Assembly (NCBI RefSeq): GCF_000531125.1
Contig: NZ_CBTK010000278.1
Coordinates: 1 to 47,494 of the forward strand
Length of the DNA: 47,494 nucleotides
Direction of reading: 5' to 3'
DNA from: Candidatus Contendobacter odensis Run_B_J11
GTDB lineage: Bacteria; Pseudomonadota; Gammaproteobacteria; Competibacterales; Competibacteraceae
The notes under the pieces were generated by a model, which saw nothing but the letters and a program-made list of their open reading frames with translations, was not told the DNA's origin and ran no database searches. Shown one piece after another: positions 5,441 through 14,590 of this stretch. A program made the translations under genes and the position numbers. The stretch's first letter is position 1. The number at the start of each line of letters is the position of its first letter.

Positions 5441-7366
5441 TTATCCTTGCCCGCTGCTTACCGCTGGCGGAATCCCCTCTACCCCGTTGCGCAAAAACGC
5501 CTCGAACATCAGCACGGTCCAGGTCGGCGCACTGTAATCGCGCCGCCCGGATTCGTGGGCTTCGACCAAGTGCCGCAAATAGGTCGCATTGAACAGGCCG
5601 GTATCCGCCAGCCGCTGGCCCAACAGCGCTTCCCGCACCCGCTGTTTTAACGGCCCCCGGAACCAGCGGATCAGCGGCACGGCGAAACCCATCTTCGGGC
5701 GATACATGATTTCACCCGGCAGGTGCGGCTCCAGCGCCTTCTTGAGCAGATATTTGCTCTCCCCGCCGCCAATTTTCAGCGAGGACGGCAGCGTCGCCAG
5801 CCATTCCACCAGCGGATGATCCATCAGCGGTTCGCGCACTTCCAGCGAATGCGCCATGCTGGCGCGATCCACCTTGGTATTGATATCGCCGACCAGATAG
5901 GTTTTCAGATCAAGGTACTGGATCAGCGCCAGCGGATCATCGGTATCGGCGCGGGCGGCATGACGGCGGAAGAGTTCCAGCGCATCGTAGCCGCCCAGTT
6001 GCGCCTTAAAACCCTCGGAAAATAATTGACTCCGCATCTCACCGCGCAGAATGGAAACCGAATGGAAGTAGGCTTCCACCGCATCCCGCGCCAGCGCCTG
6101 AAAGGTAGTCTTGGCGCGGAACATGCGCGGCGCCCAATCGGCCTTGGGATAAAGCCGTCCGAGCATACCGAACAGGGGCCGACGAACTCCCATCGGCAGC
6201 AGGGATCGCAACTTTTCCTCCATCAGATGCAACTGGTAGCGGCGATAACCGCCAAAAGTCTCATCGCCACCATCCCCGGATAACGCCACCGTTACCTGCT
6301 TGCGCGCCAGTTGACACACCCGATAGGTCGGGATCGCCGAACTATCGGCATACGGCTCGTCATAGAGCCAGGCGAGGGTATCGATCAGATCGAAATCATC
6401 ACTCTCGACCGTTTCGACAAAATGCCGGGTGTGGTAACGGTCGGCCACCTGCTGGGCAAATTGGGCTTCATTAAACGCCGGGTCGGCAAAAGCGATAGAA
6501 CAGGTGTTCACCGGCTCGCTGGACAATCCGGCCATCATCGCCACCACCGCGCTCGAATCCACCCCGCCCGACAGGAACGCCCCCAGCGGCACTTCCGAAA
6601 TCATTCGCAGCCGCACCGATTCGCGCAATCGGGCCAGCAGTTCCTCAGCGGCTTCCGGGATGGTCAAGCGCTGATCCAGGGTAAAGCGCAGCTCCCAGTA
6701 TTGATGCGGTTCGGGCACCGGCTCACCGCGCCGAACGATCAAGGTATGAGCCGGCGGCAGCTTTTTCGCAGCGGTAAAAATGGTGCGCGGCTCCGCTACA
6801 TAGCCCAGCGCAAAGTATTCTTCGACCGCACACGGATCGATGTTACGGGCCAACCCTGGATGCGCCAGCAGCGCTTTCAGTTCCGAACCGAAGATCAACT
6901 GTCCATCGGGCAACAGCGCATAGAACAGCGGTTTGACCCCCAAGCGGTCGCGGGCGAGGAACAAGGTTTCGCGGTTGCGATCCCACAGAGCGAAGGCGAA
7001 CATGCCCCGAAAACGCTCGACGCAGGCCGCGCCCCACGCTTCCCAGGCATGGACGATCACTTCGGTATCGCTACGGGTGTGGAAGACGTGCCCCAGCGCT
7101 TCGAGTTCGGGTACGAGTTCCTGGAAGTTATAAATCTCGCCGTTGAAGACCACGACCACGGAGCCGTCTTCGTTGAACAAAGGCTGTTGGCCGGTGGAGA
7201 GATCAATGATCGACAACCGCCGGTGGCCGAGGCCGACGCCGGGTTCAAGGTGCAATCCGCCCTCGTCCGGTCCCCGGTGATGCTGGGACTCGTTCATACG
7301 ATGCAGGAGATCGCGGTTAACCTCGCGCCGACTGCGGGTGTCGAAAATGCCGGTGATGCCACACAT
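5441..7366 (-). CDS. XrtA-system asparagine synthase-like amidotransferase
   Basis: This 641-aa enzyme has a glutamine-hydrolysing N-terminal domain starting MCGITGIF with Cys2 as nucleophile, and an asparagine-synthase C-terminal domain with the ATP-binding loop SGGVDSS at residues 266-272. It is full length for the family. In exosortase loci this gene is the TIGR03108-type amidotransferase, thought to amidate a sugar or polymer component rather than make free asparagine. It is the last gene of the minus-strand exopolysaccharide cluster and follows a glycosyltransferase gene by 56 bases. That gap carries a small hairpin. A housekeeping AsnB role cannot be excluded from sequence alone, but the position argues for polysaccharide modification. 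Confidence 0.9.
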   Translation of the reverse strand: MCGITGIFDTRSRREVNRDLLHRMNESQHHRGPDEGGLHLEPGVGLGHRRLSIIDLSTGQQPLFNEDGSVVVVFNGEIYNFQELVPELEALGHVFHTRSDTEVIVHAWEAWGAACVERFRGMFAFALWDRNRETLFLARDRLGVKPLFYALLPDGQLIFGSELKALLAHPGLARNIDPCAVEEYFALGYVAEPRTIFTAAKKLPPAHTLIVRRGEPVPEPHQYWELRFTLDQRLTIPEAAEELLARLRESVRLRMISEVPLGAFLSGGVDSSAVVAMMAGLSSEPVNTCSIAFADPAFNEAQFAQQVADRYHTRHFVETVESDDFDLIDTLAWLYDEPYADSSAIPTYRVCQLARKQVTVALSGDGGDETFGGYRRYQLHLMEEKLRSLLPMGVRRPLFGMLGRLYPKADWAPRMFRAKTTFQALARDAVEAYFHSVSILRGEMRSQLFSEGFKAQLGGYDALELFRRHAARADTDDPLALIQYLDLKTYLVGDINTKVDRASMAHSLEVREPLMDHPLVEWLATLPSSLKIGGGESKYLLKKALEPHLPGEIMYRPKMGFAVPLIRWFRGPLKQRVREALLGQRLADTGLFNATYLRHLVEAHESGRRDYSAPTWTVLMFEAFLRNGVEGIPPAVSSGQG

Positions 7367-7402
7367 CGGGTAACCCCCTCACTCCTAAATTCCGAAATGC
7401 AG

Positions 7403-7421
7403 GGCGGGTTCGCAACCCGCC
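7403..7421. repeat. Minimal GGCGGGTT hairpin in the XrtA operon
   Basis: GGCGGGTT-CGC-AACCCGCC is a perfect 8-bp stem with a 3-base loop. It is the only trace of the GGCGGGTTA family inside the exopolysaccharide cluster. It lies immediately after the stop codon of the glycosyltransferase gene and could affect expression of the amidotransferase gene behind it. Confidence 0.7.
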
Positions 7422-7422
7422 T

Positions 7423-8574
7423 CTACCGAGAACGCCCCTTGAGTACCGCATCGTAAACTGCCCGATAAGCGGTCACCATCGCCTCCAGACTAAACCGCAC
7501 CTCAACCTCCCGCCGACCCGCTGCGCCATGTGCCTGCATCCGATCCGGATCATTCACGTAACTACGAATCGCCGCCGCCAGCGCTACTGGATCGTTGGCT
7601 GGAACCCACTGCCCGGTCTCACCCTCAGCCACCAGTTCCGCATTACCGCCCACCTCGGTTGCTACCACCGGCAACCCGCAGGCCATCGCTTCCAGAATGG
7701 TGTTGGAAATACCTTCAGCCCGCGACGGCAGCACAAATAGATCCAGGCTGCGCAACAACTCCGGCACCTCATCCCGCGAGCCGGCCAGCCAGACCTGATC
7801 CTGAACATGGGCTTCAGCCAGCAGGCGCTCGATCTCGGCACGCAGCGAACCGTCGCCCACGATCACCAGGCGCAGCCGGTCGCCGGCCTTGGGAACCGTC
7901 CGCATCAAGTGGATGAAAGCGCGCACCAGATTCGGCTGATCCTTCACGGTTTCCAGCCGCCCGACCGTACCGATGACCAGTGCGTCCGGCGGCGCAAAAT
8001 CCGCAGGTAACGACGACCGGTCGTTGCCAGGATGAAAACGCTCCGCATCTACACCATTGCAAATCTGGGTGATTCGGGCATCCGCCACCCCGACCTGTAC
8101 CCGCAGATAGGCCGCCAGCTCACCGGACAGGGCAATGTAATGACTGACCAACGGATCGCACAGCCGGCGTAACCATCGCCGCCGGGAGGGTTCAGCGCCC
8201 GCCCGCGCATCCCAGCCGTGTTCGCCATGCATCCGCGCCCGAACCCCGGCCAATAGTGCTGGCCCCTGCATCTCCAGCGTCGCCAAGCCACGGGTATGGA
8301 CGATGGCAGGACGCAACCGGCGCAACAACGACCAGCAGCGCCCATACAACCCCCAGTCATGACCGGTGCGCTTATGCAGCGGGTAAACCTCGACTTCCGG
8401 TTGCTGGATGCGGCGGCGAAACTCTGGGTTGAAATCGGTCAGGCAGATTATGGCGTGGCGGTAGCGTTCCGGCGGCATCTGATTGATCAAGTTGACCAAG
8501 CCGTTTTCCAAACCGCCGTAGTCCAGCCGGTGAATGATGTGCGCCACCAAGGGCGGTGGACTGGTCGCCGCCAT
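7423..8574 (-). CDS. XrtA-system glycosyltransferase (TIGR03088-like)
   Basis: This 383-aa GT-B enzyme belongs to glycosyltransferase family 4. The N-terminal part has HIIHRLDYGGLENGLVNLIN; the C-terminal nucleotide-sugar domain has VIGTVGRLETVKDQPNLVRA and the E-x7-E region LPSRAEGISNTILEAMACGL. This pattern matches the PEP-CTERM/XrtA-associated sugar transferases (TIGR03088). The ATG at 8574 shares one base with the exosortase stop codon (TGATG), so the two are translationally coupled; an in-frame start at 8622 would lie inside xrtA. Its donor and acceptor sugars are unknown. Confidence 0.9.
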   Translation of the reverse strand: MAATSPPPLVAHIIHRLDYGGLENGLVNLINQMPPERYRHAIICLTDFNPEFRRRIQQPEVEVYPLHKRTGHDWGLYGRCWSLLRRLRPAIVHTRGLATLEMQGPALLAGVRARMHGEHGWDARAGAEPSRRRWLRRLCDPLVSHYIALSGELAAYLRVQVGVADARITQICNGVDAERFHPGNDRSSLPADFAPPDALVIGTVGRLETVKDQPNLVRAFIHLMRTVPKAGDRLRLVIVGDGSLRAEIERLLAEAHVQDQVWLAGSRDEVPELLRSLDLFVLPSRAEGISNTILEAMACGLPVVATEVGGNAELVAEGETGQWVPANDPVALAAAIRSYVNDPDRMQAHGAAGRREVEVRFSLEAMVTAYRAVYDAVLKGRSR

Positions 8575-10154
8575 CACTTGCCACCACTCGGTTGCAGCAG
8601 GGTTGCCGCAATATCCGGCCACATCTGGGTCAGAAAGTCCCGCAGCAATGGCTCTACCTCATCGGGCTGTACCTCATAGTCAGCGGCCACCGCTATTATC
8701 GCCGAACCCCGCTGTGCGCCGCTCAGCCGATCCCACGCTTCCCATAGTTTGGCGACATACGGCGAAACCACCAGCCGTCCGCCTTCCCAATAGGCGCTCC
8801 ACACCAGCCGCCGCCGTTGCCCATCGGTCAACAAGGTGGCTTGCAGCGGCCATTCATCTTTCCCTAACTGCGCCTTGAGCTGTCCCCCGCCGACGTAGCG
8901 CCAACGCTTGCCGTCGTACAGGCTGTTTTGGCTGCTGACCAGCTTGGCGTCCGGGCGCTGTTGCCGGTAATAGGCGATGTAGAGATGCACGATCCGGCCA
9001 TCCCGCAGATAGTGGCTCCGCACTACCGCGTCGGCGCCACTAAACTTCGGCTCCCAGTCTCCGGTATCGGCTTCCGGCCCCTGCCACGGGGTAACCGCAG
9101 CCGGCGCTGGCAGCGTCACCGACACCACCCCCCTCTCGGCGCGATTAATCCAATCAGCCCACAGCGGGCCGACCGCTGCCGCTAGAACGACTACCACCGT
9201 CCAGAGGGCATAACGCTGGGCATATCCTCCCGTTGAAGGAACAGGTACGGGTGGTTGATTCAGCGGCAACAGCGCCAGGGTCGGCGCGTCGTCAACCGGT
9301 TCGCGCCAGAACGAACCGATCCAGAACATCAGCAGCACGACCAGACCGAAGAACAACCAGCCATAAATGAGATGGTCAATGCCAGTGGCGTATTTCATAT
9401 CACTGAGATGAGCGATCATCACGATGCCATAGGCGCGAATGCCGTTGGCGACAACCGGCATCGCCACTGACAGGGCGATAAACGCCAGCCGCCGCCAGAG
9501 ACTGCGATAGCTTAAATAGGCGTACAGAAATCCCAACGCCACTGACGCAATCAGATAGCGCAGCCCGCTACACGCCTCGGCGACCTCGAAACTGCCGCTG
9601 GGAACCACCAGGTGCAACCCTTCCCACCACACCGGAATCCCGGTCAGGCGCAGACCTGCGACCGTGAACCAGGCAGTGACCTGCTGCAAGGGCGGGATCA
9701 ACGCTTCCCCAACCGGCACTGCAAACCACAGATAGGCCAGAGGAAATGCAATCGCCCAAGTCACCCCTCCACCCAATAGCGTGTAAACAACGGTTTGCAT
9801 CATCCCCGCCAGCGCGAAATGCTGCACCACGCTCACTTCAGCGGCATCCGCCACCAACCAGCCTAAACTGAGCGACAACAGCAACGCCAACCCGACAGGT
9901 GCAACCTGCGGCTCCAGCGCCGCTAATTCCCGTCGCCGCGTCCCGATCATGTACAGGATGATCGGGATCACCAACATCCCGTGAGCGTAGGTCTCGAAGT
10001 TCCACCAGATCGTCGCTATGCCCACTACGGTTGGCCAATACAAGGCAATGATCGCGAGCAGCGCGATAATCAGCGCCGGTAATGCCACCCGCCACGCGGG
10101 CATCCTCCTCACCCCCGTCTCGGCAGAGAAAGGAGATTCCTGATCGGCGCTCAA
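8574..10154 (-). CDS. xrtA: Exosortase A fused to an EpsI domain
   Basis: Exosortase A is a polytopic inner-membrane transpeptidase that cleaves PEP-CTERM sorting signals. With the TTG start at 10154 it has 526 residues. About eight membrane segments fill the first 300, with the catalytic set Cys195 (EACSGLRYL), Arg240 (NGIRAYGIV) and His261 (DHLIYGW). After a further membrane helix, roughly residues 340-520 form an EpsI-type periplasmic domain (WEPKFSGADAVVRSHY and following). The TTG overlaps the preceding stop as TTGA and has GGAG eight bases upstream. The later ATG at 10103 has a purine run directly against it, too close to serve as a ribosome site. No PEP-CTERM target gene lies in this window. 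Confidence 0.92.
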   Translation of the reverse strand: MSADQESPFSAETGVRRMPAWRVALPALIIALLAIIALYWPTVVGIATIWWNFETYAHGMLVIPIILYMIGTRRRELAALEPQVAPVGLALLLSLSLGWLVADAAEVSVVQHFALAGMMQTVVYTLLGGGVTWAIAFPLAYLWFAVPVGEALIPPLQQVTAWFTVAGLRLTGIPVWWEGLHLVVPSGSFEVAEACSGLRYLIASVALGFLYAYLSYRSLWRRLAFIALSVAMPVVANGIRAYGIVMIAHLSDMKYATGIDHLIYGWLFFGLVVLLMFWIGSFWREPVDDAPTLALLPLNQPPVPVPSTGGYAQRYALWTVVVVLAAAVGPLWADWINRAERGVVSVTLPAPAAVTPWQGPEADTGDWEPKFSGADAVVRSHYLRDGRIVHLYIAYYRQQRPDAKLVSSQNSLYDGKRWRYVGGGQLKAQLGKDEWPLQATLLTDGQRRRLVWSAYWEGGRLVVSPYVAKLWEAWDRLSGAQRGSAIIAVAADYEVQPDEVEPLLRDFLTQMWPDIAATLLQPSGGK

Positions 10155-11365
10155 GGGGCGTCTCCTTCCAGCAGCGGTAAAATCCGGCTTAGATTGTGAT
10201 CCCAGTGGTAATGCCGCAGTACCCAATTCCGCCCCGCCCGCCCGCGTTGTTCCCGCTGCGCCGGATCGGCCAGCAACGCCAAAACGCGCTGCGTCAAGGT
10301 CGCCGGATCATTCGTCACGCTCTCCGGCAACTCCGGGCAGGGCACGATCCCTTCCATCGCTGCTGGGGTCGCTAATATCGGTTGCGCCATCGCCATGGCT
10401 TCCAGCACCTTATTCTGCACTCCACGGGCAATACGAAGGGGTGCTACCGCCAGATGGGCATGAGCGAGCCAGGGCCGCACATCGGGAACCGTTCCAGTCA
10501 CCCGCACTCCGGGCAACGCCGCCAGGTGCTGCACCTCGGCGGTAGGACGCGCACCTACGATATAAAACCGGCTATCGGGAACGATGCGGAGGATTTCGGG
10601 AAATACACTGCGGGCAAACCAGCCCACCGCATCCACATTAGCCCAGTAATCCATCGCCCCGGTGAACACCAGCACCTGCTCATCGGCCGGATAGGGGTTC
10701 GGATAGTCGCGGTCCGGGTTGAAGTAATCCATGTCCACGCCATTGGCAATGGCAGTCACTCGCGCCGGCAAAACCTCTGGCGCTAATCGGCGAAACAAGG
10801 CCGCTTCCTGGTCCGTCACGAACACGCTGGCCGCGAACTCCATCGCCACCGTTCGCTCGTAAGCCAGCAGAACGCGGCCTTCACGGCGATACACCCAGCT
10901 CAGCGGCCACGGTTTGCCGTCGGCGTACTGCGCCCACTTGGCGGAATCCACATCCACGAAATCCATCACCCGCCGCACCCGTGGGTAGCGCGGCCCGCGC
11001 AGGTATTGCGCCATCGCTGAGGAAAACAGCAGCGCCCGCTCGATCTTCTGCTCGGCCACTACCCGATCCACCCACGATTGCAGGCCGGCATGGCGGTAAT
11101 ACGGCAAGGTCAACGGTTCACCGGTCGCCAGCCCGCGCAGACTGCACAGTTTGGCCCAGCGTGGATCGAGCGCTACGCAATGAACCTCGGCGCAAAACCG
11201 GCGCACCGCGTCCAGATGACGCCAATCGTCTGGATCATCGACGAATGCGCCCAGCCAAATCCGGTAATGCTGCGACAGGTAGCGCAGCAGATTAAAGGAA
11301 CGAACCTTGTCGCCCTTGTTGGGTGGAAACGGGATGCGATGGACCAGAAACAGCAAATCCTGCAT
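10151..11365 (-). CDS. XrtA-system glycosyltransferase (TIGR03087-like)
   Basis: This 404-aa GT-B glycosyltransferase begins LLFLVHRIPFPPNKGDKVRS, the characteristic opening of the TIGR03087 PEP-CTERM-associated sugar transferases. The C-terminal domain contains VLVFTGAMDYWANVDAVGWF and a GVQNKVLEAMAMAQPIL acceptor loop. It should transfer a sugar during exopolysaccharide assembly on the cytoplasmic face. Its stop overlaps the xrtA TTG start, and the FemAB-like gene ends 10 bases upstream. Confidence 0.9.
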   Translation of the reverse strand: MQDLLFLVHRIPFPPNKGDKVRSFNLLRYLSQHYRIWLGAFVDDPDDWRHLDAVRRFCAEVHCVALDPRWAKLCSLRGLATGEPLTLPYYRHAGLQSWVDRVVAEQKIERALLFSSAMAQYLRGPRYPRVRRVMDFVDVDSAKWAQYADGKPWPLSWVYRREGRVLLAYERTVAMEFAASVFVTDQEAALFRRLAPEVLPARVTAIANGVDMDYFNPDRDYPNPYPADEQVLVFTGAMDYWANVDAVGWFARSVFPEILRIVPDSRFYIVGARPTAEVQHLAALPGVRVTGTVPDVRPWLAHAHLAVAPLRIARGVQNKVLEAMAMAQPILATPAAMEGIVPCPELPESVTNDPATLTQRVLALLADPAQREQRGRAGRNWVLRHYHWDHNLSRILPLLEGDAP

Positions 11366-11375
11366 GGCGAGGCCC

Positions 11376-12416
11376 CTAGCCCAGGCTTCTGGACAGCAAC
11401 GGGCCGATCCAGCGGCTGACCGGCAACGGCAACCGTTTCCACGCTTCGATGAACAGCCGGTATTTCGGGTTAAGCGGATTGATGTCGGGCAGTTCCGTTG
11501 CCGTTACCAACTGGAATTCGTAGTGCAACGGCTCCGGGGTGAAGCCCCAGTTCTTTTTGAAGCTGTAAGAGCCGGTGCCAATTTTGCTGCGGCCATAATC
11601 GAACACCCGCACTCCGCGTTCGCACGCTCGCCGCATCACTTCCCAGTACATGAAATCGTTGCCCTTGAGATCGCGAGCCAGCGCGGTGCCACCGCCGTAA
11701 TAGGGCAACACCTGGTCGCGGAAATAGAAACTCATCACGCTGGCGACGGTTTGGCGGTGGTGGGTCACGGTCAGCACCTCGCAATCCGCCCCAAATACTG
11801 CCTTGAGGGTCTGGAAATAGCGGCGCGAAAACACCGGCGTACCCAAATTGCGCACACTCTCGGAATAGGCCACATACAGCCGGTCTACTCCTTCATCGAT
11901 CTCACCTTGCAAACCCGCTTCAATGCCCTTGCGCACCATGGCCCGCTGCTTACGCGGGATGGCTTTGAGATTGACCTCCGGGTCGGGGTCGATGGCCTTG
12001 CGGAAGTTAACGTACAAGTCGCGCTTGGCCGGCCAGTCGGGATGACGCGGCTGGGAGTGCCGCAGTTCCAGCGCATCCACCCGCAGCGACCGCGCCAGAT
12101 CTATCGCCGCCTGCTCCAGGATCACGCGGGCCGCCTCGTCGCCCACCGCTCCGCCCAATACGCAGAACGGGGTGGAAATTAGCGCATTGCCGAACAGGCG
12201 GCTGCGAATATGACCCAGCGGCAGCACCCCCTGAATCACGCCATCGGCTTCGGCATAGAGAAAATGGGCATTGTGCCCGAAGGCAAGACGCAGCACTTCC
12301 GCCCAGCCGGCACGATGGAAAAAGGTTGCTTCCGGGCAGGCTGTTACGAAGGCATCCCAGCGTGCCGTATCGGCTGCGTCCAGTCGGCGAATCTGCATCT
12401 GCAAAGCGGCACTCAT
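11376..12416 (-). CDS. FemAB family XrtA-associated protein
   Basis: This 346-aa protein has the duplicated GNAT fold of FemAB-like proteins, of the XrtA-linked type (TIGR03019). The N-terminal part shows ATFFHRAGWAEVLRLAFGHN; the second half shows VASVMSFYFRDQVLPYYGGG and RVFDYGRSKIGTGSYSFKKN, close to the family consensus. FemAB proteins usually transfer amino acids from aminoacyl-tRNA to a cell-wall precursor; here an aminoacyl or acyl transfer to the polysaccharide is likely but unproven. It starts within an ATGA overlap with the deacetylase gene. Confidence 0.9.
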   Translation of the reverse strand: MSAALQMQIRRLDAADTARWDAFVTACPEATFFHRAGWAEVLRLAFGHNAHFLYAEADGVIQGVLPLGHIRSRLFGNALISTPFCVLGGAVGDEAARVILEQAAIDLARSLRVDALELRHSQPRHPDWPAKRDLYVNFRKAIDPDPEVNLKAIPRKQRAMVRKGIEAGLQGEIDEGVDRLYVAYSESVRNLGTPVFSRRYFQTLKAVFGADCEVLTVTHHRQTVASVMSFYFRDQVLPYYGGGTALARDLKGNDFMYWEVMRRACERGVRVFDYGRSKIGTGSYSFKKNWGFTPEPLHYEFQLVTATELPDINPLNPKYRLFIEAWKRLPLPVSRWIGPLLSRSLG

Positions 12417-13291
12417 GCCGCCCCGCCCTCGGTCAGAAACACTCGATCCATGCGATCCCAGCGGAAATCGCGCAGCAGCGCTTGCAGGCGCCGTTCCATT
12501 CGGCTCAGATTCAGATAATGTCGCAACCGGGTTTTGAAATTGATGCCGGGCTGGCGCGGTTGATCGGGGTCAATCTCCCAGGGATGGAAGTAGAAAATGC
12601 CGGATTGCTGGTCAGCCTGATTGACCCGCCGCAGCGCCCAGCGTGACAGCGCGTAAGGCCACAACCGGAAAAAGCCGCCACCGCCGCAGGGCAAGGTCTG
12701 CCCAAACACGATCACCGTGGTAATCGGCACCTCCCACAGCGTCGGCGCGTTGACCGGGCGAAAGGCGAAGCGCGGCGCTTCCGGCATTCCGTAGAGGTCG
12801 TGGCGGATCGGATAGATGCTGGAGCTGTAGCGATAACCGGCCTGTTCCAGTTCCGCCAGCGCCCACAAGTTACTGGCGCCGATGGAATAGCTGGCAGCCC
12901 GATACCCTTGCACTGCCACTCCACCCAAGTCCTCCAGCAACGCTTTGGTGCGAGTAACATCCTCCCGGAACTGCGCCGGGGTCTGTTGAGTGACGCGGAT
13001 GTGAGCGTAGCCGTGGCTGGCCAGCTCATGGCCTTCGGCCACGATGCGCTGAATCAGCGCGGGATGCCGCTCTGCCACCCAGCCCAAGGTAAAAAAGGTG
13101 GCCTTAACCCCCTGCGCGGCGAATAGATCGAGAATGCGGTGGGTATTGCGTTCGACTCGCTGCGGCAACTGATCCCAGCGCTCGCGGGGAATGTACGACT
13201 CGAACGCCGAAACCTGGAAGTAATCCTCTACATCCACCGTCATAGCGTTGACCGGGCCGGCGACCATAGCATTGGCGGTCATGACGTTCAT
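12413..13291 (-). CDS. XrtA-system polysaccharide deacetylase
   Basis: This 292-aa carbohydrate esterase family 4 protein is of the TIGR03006 type. The metal-binding Asp lies in MTVDVEDYFQVSAFE and the His pair is His93 and His97 in SHGYAH. ATFFTLGWVAERHP and YRAASYSIG are further family motifs. It probably removes N-acetyl groups from the growing or exported polymer. There is no signal peptide, as usual for this subfamily. Both ends overlap neighbours by ATGA junctions. Internal ATGs at codons 4 and 9 are possible alternative starts. Confidence 0.92.
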   Translation of the reverse strand: MNVMTANAMVAGPVNAMTVDVEDYFQVSAFESYIPRERWDQLPQRVERNTHRILDLFAAQGVKATFFTLGWVAERHPALIQRIVAEGHELASHGYAHIRVTQQTPAQFREDVTRTKALLEDLGGVAVQGYRAASYSIGASNLWALAELEQAGYRYSSSIYPIRHDLYGMPEAPRFAFRPVNAPTLWEVPITTVIVFGQTLPCGGGGFFRLWPYALSRWALRRVNQADQQSGIFYFHPWEIDPDQPRQPGINFKTRLRHYLNLSRMERRLQALLRDFRWDRMDRVFLTEGGAA

Positions 13292-14421
13292 CCCGCCGAT
13301 CCCAGTTCATTTACCAACACCGCCGTGATGCGTTCGGCGGCATGTCCATCCCAGCACTCTGGAATACGTCCGGCCTTGCCGCCGCCGGTCAACACCTCCC
13401 GCGCCGCCGCCAGAATGCGCTCAGGATCGATCCCGACTACGGTATTGGTACCCTCGGTCACTGTGATCGGGCGCTCGGTATTTTCGCGCAAGGTCAAACA
13501 GGGGACGCCCAACGCGGTGGTTTCTTCCTGAATGCCGCCGGAATCAGTCAACACCAGCCGCGCCCGTTGCATCAGCCCCAGCATTTCCAGATAACCCAAG
13601 GGGGGTAGACAACAGCAGCGAGGACTATCCAGCAGCGCGCTCAACCCCGCTTTTTCAATCATCCCACGAGTGCGCGGGTGTACCGGAAACACCAGCGGCA
13701 CTTCAGTGCTGAGTTCGCTCAACGCGGTCAGCAGACCCGCCAAGGCCACGGGATCATCCACATTCGACGGCCGGTGCAAAGTCAGTACCCCATAACCGCA
13801 GGACTCATTGAGGAATTCCGCCGCATGGGGCACGGTGGCCAAGGTTTGTGCGGGCGGCGTCGCTCGCGGCAAACTGGCCCGCAGGGTATCGATCATCACG
13901 TTGCCGACGAAATGCACTCGCGCTGATTCAATGCCCTCCCGCGTCAGATGAGCCAGCGCCGCCCGTTCGGTGATAAACAGCAGGTCCGAGATTTGGTCGG
14001 TCAGTACCCGATTGATTTCCTCGGGCATGGTTCGGTCATAACTGCGCAACCCGGCCTCGACATGAATCACCCGGATGCCCTTCTTGGCGGCGACCAAGGC
14101 ACAAGCAATCGTGGAATTGACATCCCCTACCACCAGCACCGCCGCCGGTTGCTCGGCATCCACCACCGGCTCGAAGCGCTTCATGATCTCGGCGGTCTGC
14201 ACCGCATGGCTGGCCGAACCCACCTCCAGATCCACATCCGGGGTCGGAATGCCCAGTTGCTGGAAAAACTGCTGGTTCATTGCCACATCGTAGTGCTGGC
14301 CGGTATGCACCAGCCGCGCGGCCAATGGCACCGATGGCTGGCGCAGCGCCGCCATGATGGGCGCGATCTTCATAAAGTTGGGGCGGGCACCTACTACGCA
14401 GAGAATTTTGGGAAACATCAA
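13288..14421 (-). CDS. wecB: UDP-N-acetylglucosamine 2-epimerase (non-hydrolysing)
   Basis: This 377-aa enzyme interconverts UDP-GlcNAc and UDP-ManNAc. Catalytic motifs are visible: VVGDVNST with its Asp, HVEAGLRS and MPEEINR with the acidic residues, and LTLHRPSNVD with the His. GGIQEETTALGVPCLTLR near the end is the UDP-binding region. Its place inside the exopolysaccharide cluster implies that a ManNAc-derived sugar is part of the polymer. The downstream deacetylase gene starts in an ATGA overlap. A 50-base palindrome separates this gene from the ATPase gene upstream. Confidence 0.93.
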   Translation of the reverse strand: MMFPKILCVVGARPNFMKIAPIMAALRQPSVPLAARLVHTGQHYDVAMNQQFFQQLGIPTPDVDLEVGSASHAVQTAEIMKRFEPVVDAEQPAAVLVVGDVNSTIACALVAAKKGIRVIHVEAGLRSYDRTMPEEINRVLTDQISDLLFITERAALAHLTREGIESARVHFVGNVMIDTLRASLPRATPPAQTLATVPHAAEFLNESCGYGVLTLHRPSNVDDPVALAGLLTALSELSTEVPLVFPVHPRTRGMIEKAGLSALLDSPRCCCLPPLGYLEMLGLMQRARLVLTDSGGIQEETTALGVPCLTLRENTERPITVTEGTNTVVGIDPERILAAAREVLTGGGKAGRIPECWDGHAAERITAVLVNELGSAG

Positions 14422-14470
14422 TTCATCCGTCCTTTACCCAATCAAATAGGGATTGATCCGTTGGAATAGT

Positions 14471-14523
14471 GTGGCACCGGCTTCCCGCCTATGAACGAAA
14501 CACGGGCTGGAAGCCGGTGCCAC
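14471..14523. repeat. Perfect 15-bp inverted repeat between ATPase and epimerase genes
   Basis: The arms GTGGCACCGGCTTCC (14471-14485) and GGAAGCCGGTGCCAC (14509-14523) pair without mismatch around a 23-base loop. It does not resemble the GGCGGGTTA or GTACGC families of the first 5.4 kb and has no T-run next to it. It could be another mobile palindrome or a stabilising or attenuating hairpin within the operon. Confidence 0.85.
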
Positions 14524-14590
14524 GTTTCCGCAACTCAAACAGGATGGCTATAAACTCGCTTTCAACCGGAGGTCCCAACGCCCTGAGCGT

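Noticed and set aside
6311-7456. 381-codon plus-strand open frame opposite the amidotransferase gene
   Set aside because: It is antisense to a gene with clear catalytic motifs and shows no family features of its own; it is rich in His, Gln and Arg, typical of a shadow frame in GC-rich DNA.
11307-12182. 291-codon plus-strand open frame opposite the FemAB-like gene
   Set aside because: A shadow of a conserved gene; composition and lack of motifs argue against coding.
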